A stretch of 64,000 nt of DNA from Henckelia pumila (lineage: Eukaryota; Streptophyta; Magnoliopsida; Lamiales; Gesneriaceae): assembly GCF_033568475.1 (NCBI RefSeq), contig NC_133122.1:83785442-83849441 (forward strand), written 5' to 3'. The notes below the pieces were generated by a model that saw only the letters and a program-made list of their open reading frames with translations, made no database searches and was not told where the DNA came from. Positions 56,955 to 64,000 of this stretch are shown here, piece by piece. Each line of letters begins with the position of its first letter. Within the stretch, counting starts at the first letter, position 1. Both the position numbers and the translations under genes were made by a program.

Positions 56955-58178
56955 ACTATAAATTTAGCGCTGACTGGGAGGCAACCCAGTGTTTTTGTTT
57001 TTGCTTTTTATTTTGTTTTTGTTTTGTTTTTATTTGATTTTTACTTCTTTCCCATTCCAGTTTTCCGAGCCTGCCGATATACACAGTCTGCTGCTGCTGT
57101 CCCAGCTGATACTGTCAAGAAGGAAGAGGATGAATCGAAAACCAGGGGAGTGTTATTTTTGTTCTCATTGTGTTTTTGTTCGTCTTTGCATTTGTGTGTT
57201 TGTTATGCATTCTGTTCATTGTTCTGAAGCATTGAGGGCAATGCTTTGGATAAGTATAGGGGGTAGACTAGTATATTGCATTGTTTGTTATGTTTGTGTT
57301 GCATCTATCATGTTTTGTGTTCATTTGCATTTATTTTATTTTTGTTGTTGTTTGCATTGTTATGAGTAGGATGAGTCATAATAGCCAATGATGATGAAGT
57401 TTATTTGAAAAATAAAAATTGGTTTTTTGAAAAAAATTTGCTTTTGACTTGACATAAGAAACTGTAGGTTGAACCGTGAATATTTTTAAGCACTAATGTT
57501 AGACCAGTGAATTGTAGTGAAAGATTTGATGAAGTTTCTGTCTGTTTGACCATTGCACGGCAATAGGTATTTTGTGGATCTTGATTGTTTTCTATGAATT
57601 TTGATGAGGCTCTAGTTTACACTTATGATCTTGGGCGCACCTAGAAAAAAAATTTATTCAATTCCATCCGGGCCTTGAAAGGATTAAAATCCTATAAAAA
57701 AAATTAAATTTAAGGCTAAGTATGCGGATTAAATGGGATTGATGCTCCATCCGGGCTATAGACGAGGGGATTAGAAAGAAAAAATAAAATGATTTTTCGT
57801 ATCCTAGCCAGTTATAGCTAAGTCAGCGGGTAATTATTGGGGCTAAAGAAATACCGGGTGCAAATTCCAGAGGTATGTAATTCATTATCTCAAGGGAGGT
57901 GGGTATGTCTAGAGGTCGTTGGAAGGAATGGGCACTTGAAAAGTAAAACTTGCACTGATTTGTTATAGGTCGCTAAGTAGATTTGAGACGAATTCGGTCT
58001 AAGTTGCATGAAACCGGAATGACATTTCACACACACATGTTCACGTTAAACCGAAAGTATATTATGAAAAGTTGAGAGCATGTCTGTGTTTTTGGTTTTG
58101 TGATTGAACTTCTCGGAGGCTGTGCACATTATTGAATCATCCTTACTTATGTTTTTGTTTGAATTTTGTTTTTGCATG
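56955..58178 (+). other. E7 3' non-coding interior
   Basis: Landmarks shared with E1 and E4: TGGGAGGCAACCCA (about 56977-56990), the internal purine tract AAGTATAGGGGG (about 57252-57263) and CCATCCGGGC repeats (about 57662-57780). No credible gene. Confidence 0.7.
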
Positions 58179-58217
58179 TCTTGCTCAAGGGCGAGCAAGA
58201 GTTAAGTATGGGGGTGT
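58179..58217 (+). promoter_or_regulatory. E7 hairpin and polypurine tract
   Basis: TCTTGCTCAAGGGCGAGCAAGA-type inverted repeat (58179-58200, one mismatched pair) followed by TTAAGTATGGGGGTGT to the 3' LTR. Confidence 0.78.
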
Positions 58218-59796
58218 TGATAAGTGCATTTTGTATGCATTAGTTTGTGATATTTTTATATTTATTTTTGTGTGCATCAATATTGTTTTTATGTGTTTTT
58301 ATGTGTTTTAAGTTCATGTGTGTGTATTTCACTCTCCCGGTTAATTTTGTAGGAAAATGGATTTTTGAAGAGTTAATTACGGAGCAGCCTTGATCGAAAA
58401 TTCATATATAATTTGATAGAGATCCAAATCCGATCTCTACCAATCAGAATGAAGTTCAAGATGTTTTGAAGCTGCTGTCCAAATTTCAAGTCAATCCGAC
58501 GGCTAGAACTCAATATATGAATTTTTCAAATTTGTAGCTCGGAGCAGGTTGAAAGTTGCGCTGATGGTGAGTGTGTAGCGCGTTTGCCCCTGTGTTTGGC
58601 GGTAACAAGAAATGGTCGAGGCGCTATCGCACTTAGAAGAAGGAGTTTGGCGCTAGAAAGAGTGCTAACGCTCTAAGGAAGGGCGCAAGGAAATCTGTGC
58701 ATGAGTTTTTTGGGCAGAAACATGCTCGCTCGAGCGAGAGCTTGTGCTCGCTCAAGCGAGCGAGACGGGAGCAGAAATCCTCGGAACAGAGAGTCTCTCG
58801 CTCGAGCGAGAGGTTGTGCTCGATCGAGCGAGATATCGGGAATCAGAAAAAAAATCAGAATTTCGAAAATTAAAAGTCTTATTTTACGAGCTATTTTTCA
58901 TGGGCTTTTTAAACTCATATTTAAAGGACTTATTCAGACGTGAAAAAGTGGTTCCAAGAGGCATAACGCAGACGCAAGGCGGCGGCTGGGAGCAGAGAAT
59001 ATTTCTTCGCTATTTCTTTCTTCTGTTCTTTCTTTTTATTTTATTTTTGTTTAATTCTATTTTCAATTATTGAGTAGTTATTTTTCAGCCAAGACGGCGT
59101 GATTGGGCCGAACAAATTCATGTAGAAAACTTGGATGTTTGTTTGGGATTTTTTAGAGTTGATTTTATTTTATTGATTGTCAGATTTATATTTGTTTTGT
59201 GAATAGTCTGATCAACTGTTTGCTTGCATGTTAATCGATTCCAAGTCGACAGAGGAGGTTTCGATTTTGATCACTTTGATAATCAACATATTGTAAAACC
59301 GACTAAAAATAGAATTCGGTTTCAGTGTGCGGTTTGGGTGCAAACTGAATTTTCATAAATATTTAATGCATTCAAATTTGATTAGAATTACGAAAGATTA
59401 GTTCATCAATATTTGAATAGGTTTGATTGTTCTAAAAATAGTCCTTTGAAAAAATTAGGAGAATTCCCGTGAATTAAGATTAAATCTGAGTCCTGAATTG
59501 ACTACATGTTACATGATTTGTTCGATACCTACGTGTGTCTTGGTTGTCTTTGTTTTAATTATTTTTATCTTTAGTAATTTTTATTCTTATTTCTTAATCA
59601 GTTTTTATTTTATATTCTTATTTTATTTTAAATCAAATTGCTCTTTATAATTTTGTCTAGATTAAATAAAATAATTAATTCTTGAGAATTGACTGCAGTC
59701 CCTGTGGGATCGATACTTGGACTCTCTGTCCACTTTACTATTACTTGACCTGGTACGGTTGCCAGTAGATTTATATCACACCGATTTAGCCGGTCA
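58218..59796 (+). repeat. E7 3' LTR
   Basis: Second copy, starts TGATAAGTGC and ends CCGGTCA. Palindromes at 58722-58832. Confidence 0.92.
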
Positions 59797-60307
59797 CAAC
59801 ATCATCGAGATATGCCCTAAATCTCAAAAACAAAAGTAGGGGCAGGAGTAGCGAAAAAGGTTCTAACCGATGGCGTGGCAGATCCAAATCAAGAAGTGGA
59901 AAAGACAAAAATAAATTCAAAAAGAAATTAAAGTGCTGGAGCTGTGGTGAAACTGGTCACATGAAAAAGGACTGCAAATCACCTAAGAATAATGCAAATG
60001 TTGTTACTGAGAATGTACATGATTCCTTTGTACTATCCATGGAAAGCCCGGTTGATTCTTGGGTTATGGATTCGGGAGCTTCGTTTCATACTACTGGTGA
60101 TTGTGAGCTATTCAGTAAATACACTATTGGTAATTACGGAAAAGTTTTTCTGGCTGATGGAAAACCTTTGGAAATGGATGGTATGGGCGATGTTAGTTTG
60201 AAAATGTCAAACGGGTCTATCTGGAAGTTCAACAAAGTGAGGCATGCACCAAAGTTGACCCGGAATCTGATCTCAGTGGGACAACTTGATGACAAGGCCA
60301 TAAAGTG
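59797..60307 (+). pseudogene. E6 gag C-terminus, zinc knuckle and protease
   Basis: Resumes E6 gag after E7. A basic Arg/Ser/Lys stretch leads to the knuckle CWSCGETGHMKKDC (from 59934) and then the protease active site VMDSGASFHTT (Asp at 60069). It is open to TGA 60306-60308, where a frame change leads to integrase. The motifs are intact, so the break by E7 is the main lesion in this part. Confidence 0.88.
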
Positions 60308-61690
60308 ACCTTTGGTGATGGCTCTTGGAAAGTTAGCAAAGGAGCCATGATTGTTGCTCGAGGAATGAAAACTGGAACTCTTTATATGACTTCCAATTGC
60401 AGAGACATGTTAGCAGCTATGGATGCTGGAGTCAACTCAAGTCTATGTCATTGTAGACTTGGACATATGAGTGAGAAGGGAATGAAGATGCTGATATCAA
60501 AAGGTAAGATGCCGGAGTTAAAAACTGTCGAACACAAACTGTGTGAAAGTTGTGTTCTTGGAAAACAGAAAAGGGTGAGCCTTTTGAAACGGGATAGGGA
60601 ACCAAAAGCATCAAAATTGGAGTTGGTTCATACTGACGTGTGGAGGCCATCTCCTGTGACATCCCTTGGCGGCTCACGATATTATGTCACATTTATCGAT
60701 GATTCGAGCAGGAAAGTTTGGGTTTATTTTTTGAAAAATAAATCTGATGTTTACGAAACCTTTAAGAAGTGAAAAGTCATGGTGGAGAATGAGACCAACT
60801 TGAAGGTGAAGTGTTTACGGTCTGATAATGGAGGAGAATATGAAGATTTTGAGTTCAATAAGTATTGTGCACAAAACGGGATCAAGATGGAGAAAACCAT
60901 TCCCGGTACACCTCAACAGAATGGTGTGGCTGAAAGAATGAACATAACCTTGAATAAATGTGCCAGGAGCATGAGATTGCACGTTGGACTGCCAAAATCA
61001 TTCTGGGCTGATGCAGTTAACACTGCAATGTATCTGATCAACAAAGGACCTTTGGTACCACTTGATTGCAGAATACCAGAGGAGTTCTGGAGCGGCAAAG
61101 GAGTAAACCTTTCGTTCTTGAAAGTGTTTGGTTGTCTCTCATATGTTCACATCGATTCAGCCAGCAGAACGAAACTTGATCCGAAATCAAATAAATGTTT
61201 CTTTATTGGTTATGGAGATAATGAGTTTGGTTATCGGTTCTGGGATGACCAAAATAGAAAGATCATTTGGAGCAGAGATGCCATTTTCAATGAGCAAGTT
61301 TTGTACAAGGACAAGTCAGACATTCCAGCTGAAGAAAACTGTCTTGAAGTCAAGAAGACAAATGAAGTGCCATTGATAGATATTCCTATGAATGAGTCTG
61401 AGGATAGTAACCAGGAAGAAGAAACTGCACAAGAAGTTGATCCACAAACTCCAGTGATTGAACTCAGGAGATCGTCGAGAACAATCAGACCACCTGATAA
61501 ATACTCCCTTGCACTTCACTATATTTTGCTAACCGATAAAGGTGAACCGGAGACCTTCGAAGAAGCGATGCAAAATGATGATTCAATCAAGTGGGAGTTA
61601 GCCATGGAAGATGAAATGGATTCACTGTCATCCAATCACACGTGGAAGTTGACGGAACTTCGAAAGGCAAGAAGGCATTACACAACAAGT
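60305..61690 (+). pseudogene. E6 integrase
   Basis: The pre-integrase HHCC region is readable (RLGHMSEKGMKML, CESCVLGKQ), with CHC in place of the usual Trp-His before RLGH. The core has HTDVW, FIDDSSRKVWVYF, RSDNGGEY and TPQQNGVAER (D, D, E). TGA at 60770-60772 (a Trp position) interrupts it. The C-terminal part (KVFGCLSYVHI, IGYGDNEFGYRFWD, RRSSRTIRPPDKY) is open. A frameshift near 61690 leads into reverse transcriptase. Confidence 0.9.
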
Positions 61691-63091
61691 AGGTGTACCA
61701 GATCAAAGAAGAAGTTTATGGCAGCAAATGGTACAAGGCAAGACTTGTTGTAAAAGGCTTCCAACAAAGAGAAGAAGTTGATTACACCGAGATTTTCTCT
61801 CCAGTGGTTAAGTTAACCACTATCAGAACAGTACTTGGATTAGTGGCTAAGGAAGACTTAAATCTGGAGCAGTTGGATGTAAAGACGGCGTTTTTTCATG
61901 GTGACATGGATGAAGAAGTTTATATGAAGCAGCCACAGGGATTTCAAGTACGAGGGAAGGAGAAAATGGTATGCAAACTTCAGAAGAGCTTGTACGGTCT
62001 CAAACAAGCTCCAAGACAGTGCTACAAGAAATTTGATGGATTCATGAATAACAACATTTTTCTGAGGTGCCAGGTGGATCATTGTTGTTATGTGAAGAAG
62101 GTTGATGGTTCCTATATCATTCTACTGCTATATGTGGATGACATGTTCATAGCAGGATCTTGTCTGAAGAGATTGATAAACTCAAGATAGAGTTATCAAA
62201 AGAATTTTCAATGAAGGATTTGGTAGCTGCAAAGCAAATCCTTGGAATGAGGATCTCAAGAGATCGGGTGAACGGAGTCTTGAAGTTATCTCAAGCAGAG
62301 TACGTGAAAAAGGTGCTTAGCAGATTCAACATGAATGAAGCTAAAGCTGTGAGTACTCCTTTGGCTAGTCACTTTAAACTAACCAAAGCTCAATCACCAT
62401 CGACGGAGCAGGAGCATGCTTATATGAATAAGATAACTTATGCCTCTGCTGTCGGAAGCCTCATGTATGCAATGGTGTGCACCAGACCAGACATAGCACA
62501 TGCAGTGGGAGTTGTGAGCAGGTTTATGAGCAATCCGGGAAAACAACACTGGGAAGCAGCGAAGTGGATTCTCAGATACTTGAAAGGTACTGCTGGTTTA
62601 TCTCTATGCTTCAGGAGGACTAATCAAGACTTACAAGGATATGTCGATGCCGACATGGGTGGTGACCTAGATGGCAGAAAGAGTACCACTGGATATGTGT
62701 TCACATTGGGTGGTACGACATTAAGTTGGGTGTCCAAGTTGCAAAAGATTGTTGCACTTTGGACTGCTGAAGATGAGTACATTGCAGTCACGGAAGCGAG
62801 CAAAGAGATGATTTGGTTGAGATCATCCTTGAGGAATTAGGTCAGAAGCTTGAGGATAGCACATTACACTGTGACAGTCATAGTGCTATTCATTTGGTAA
62901 AGAATCCTGTTTATCATGCTAGGACGAAGAATATACAGGTTCGATACCATTTCATCAGATCAGTTTTGGAAGATGGAATCTTGATGCTTGAAAAGATTCC
63001 TGGAAGTAAAAATCCAGCAGATATGTTCACAAAGGCGGTGACCACTGACAAACTGAAGTTATGTTCGACTTCAGTTGGATTGCAAGTATAA
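61691..63091 (+). pseudogene. E6 reverse transcriptase and RNase H
   Basis: Reverse transcriptase: KARLVVKGFQQ, FSPVVKLTTIRTVL, LDVKTAFFHGD, KSLYGLKQAPRQCYKKF and catalytic YVDD at 62131-62142. A frameshift near 62160 moves the thumb and RNase H to another frame (YASAVGSLMYAMVCTRPDIAH, GYVDADMGGD, KSTTGYVFTLG). Another near 62825 leads to the end (HCDSHSAIHLVKNP, PADMFTK). Several consensus residues are changed (DADMGGD, LWTAEDEY). It ends at TAA 63089-63091, 72 bp before the 3' LTR. Confidence 0.9.
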
Positions 63092-63162
63092 GCGAGAAGG
63101 CATGAACTGCTGCATTGACTGTGTAAATCCATGATTGAAATCAAGTCTTCAAGTGGGAGAAT

Positions 63163-63582
63163 TGTTAGGGGTGAAGCCCACATTAAGTATAATATTAAGG
63201 AATCTCACATCGAAAGTTTGAAGAAAGAAAAATGAAGGAAACATTATAAATAGAGTCATCTTCTTTCAGTTATTGTATCTCATTCCTCTCTTTTGTATTG
63301 ACATTAGAGAAGAAAATAAAGAGAGAGAAAAAAGAGTTGTTTTTTTTCGGTGATCTCTTGTGTGAGTTAGAGAATTATTTTCTCGGTAATACTCAAGGTT
63401 GGGTGTGGAGAGATATAGTGTTTTGTATACACTTGTAATATTTATCCGGTAATAAAGATTTACAGCAGTTCCGTGGACGTAGCCTATATTGGGTGAACCA
63501 CGTAAATCTTTGGTGTTCTTGTTGATTATTTTATTCCGCAATTTTTATTATCGTCATGTTCACTTCGGTATAATCCATAACA
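63163..63582 (+). repeat. E6 3' LTR
   Basis: TATAAATA at 63245-63252. It ends CCATAACA before AATAC. Confidence 0.93.
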
Positions 63583-63669
63583 AATACAAATAGGAGAAAA
63601 GATAGAAACACCTATTTATCAAATGATGAATAGTCATAATTAAATGATATTTAAATGACATGGTAAATT

Positions 63670-64000
63670 TAGAGGTGTCAAAATGGGTTAGGTCCGTCGG
63701 GTTGACTAACCCCGCCTTACAAAATTGGTGGGTTAGGTTGATAGTTTGTCAACCTGCCTAAAAGGTGGGCCGGCCCGCACCGCCCCGCCTAATGGTGGGT
63801 TGTGGTGGGTTACGGGTTGACCCGCAAAAATCCGTCAATTTACACATGAGCCCGACGGGTTGGCCCGCCCGACCACCTAAAATATGTGGGTTAGGTTGAT
63901 GTTTTCCCAACCCGCGTAAAAGGTAGGTCGGTCCACCCCGCCCCGCCCAACCTAATGGTGGGTTACGACGGGTTATGGGTTGGCCTGCCCGTTGGCCCGT
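63670..64000. mobile_element. Probable hAT-type transposon end, runs off right edge
   Basis: TAGAGGTGTCAAAATGGG at 63670 resembles the termini of plant hAT elements, followed by dense GGGTT / GGCCCG / CCCGCC subterminal motifs. A diverged tandem unit of about 158 bp starts at 63728 and 63886 (GTGGGTTAGGTTGAT). The other end and target duplication are outside the window. Confidence 0.45.

Larger units (their letters stand above)
54306..59796 (+). mobile_element. E7: Athila-related non-autonomous element with a single gag-like ORF
   Basis: LTRs of 1578 and 1579 bp (54306-55883, 58218-59796), TGATAAGTGC...GGTCA, with TAACA/CAACA flanks (54301-54305, 59797-59801). The primer site is tRNA-Asp type with one base missing. 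The 2.3-kb interior has one ORF related to Gag and no protease, reverse transcriptase or integrase. It resembles the elements described as TR-GAG (terminal repeats plus a Gag domain). It inserted in E6 gag, and the E6 frame is continuous when E7 and one 5-mer are ignored. Confidence 0.92.
53157..63582 (+). mobile_element. E6: Tork/Tnt1-like Ty1/Copia element, split by E7
   Basis: LTRs of 423 and 420 bp (53157-53579, 63163-63582), TGTTAGGGGTGAA...CCATAACA. Flanks are AATAT and AATAC. The primer site is initiator-Met type and the purine tract AAGTGGGAGAAT precedes the 3' LTR. Gene order is gag, knuckle, protease, integrase, reverse transcriptase, RNase H, i.e. integrase before reverse transcriptase as in Copia. 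The gag opening words resemble Tnt1/Tork Gag. E7 sits in gag. Without it the element is about 4.9 kb. Confidence 0.93.

Overview
The window is nuclear DNA of a flowering plant, most likely a eudicot. It shows no bacterial gene organisation and has AT-rich intergenic DNA. Nearly every coding stretch belongs to a plant LTR retrotransposon lineage (Athila-like, Tat, Tekay/Del chromovirus, Tork-type copia). The only host-gene material I recognise is a duplicated exon fragment of a cationic amino acid transporter (CAT) and an unnamed coiled-coil gene relic. I found no intact host gene, tRNA or rRNA. No exact species is claimed.

Layout, with element names used throughout. 1-868: flank, possibly a minus-strand copia-type LTR. 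E1 (869-7614, +): non-autonomous Athila-like element with gag and protease only. 7615-10910: gene relic plus a degenerate AT-rich repeat array. E2 (10911-20269, +): decayed Tekay-type chromovirus inserted in that array, itself carrying a 572-bp TRIM (16331-16902). 20552-20980: Tourist-like MITE. 21670-23738 and 49475-51478: two direct copies of a ~2-kb segment ending in the CAT exon fragment, on either side of E3. E3 (23734-49472, +): Tat-lineage element with dual RNase H, two satellite-like arrays and a spliced antisense gene. That gene was hit twice, by E4 (31427-37891, -; gag-protease Athila-like) and by E5 (38345-47503, -; young, nearly intact Tekay-type). 51479-53156: AT-rich spacer with a (TA)n tract. 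E6 (53157-63582, +): Tork/Tnt1-like copia split by E7 (54306-59796, +; Athila-related, gag-like ORF only). 63670-64000: probable hAT-type terminal sequence running off the window.

Nesting gives a relative chronology. The TRIM is younger than E2. E4 and E5 are younger than E3. E7 is younger than E6. Target-site duplications support most insertions: ACGCA/ATGCA for E1, TATAA for E2, AGACT for the TRIM, TAA for the MITE, GGCAC for E4, TAACA/CAACA for E7 and AATAT/AATAC for E6.

The most interesting signals are these. E1, E4 and E7 form a gag-only or gag-protease family that shares a conserved hairpin next to the polypurine tract, a second internal polypurine-like tract and paired CTCGAG-centred palindromes in the LTR. 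The E3 antisense gene shows readable exon-intron structure once the insertions are discounted. The left edge of E3 is a microhomology junction that removed the first ~60 bp of its 5' LTR and left a duplicated flank.
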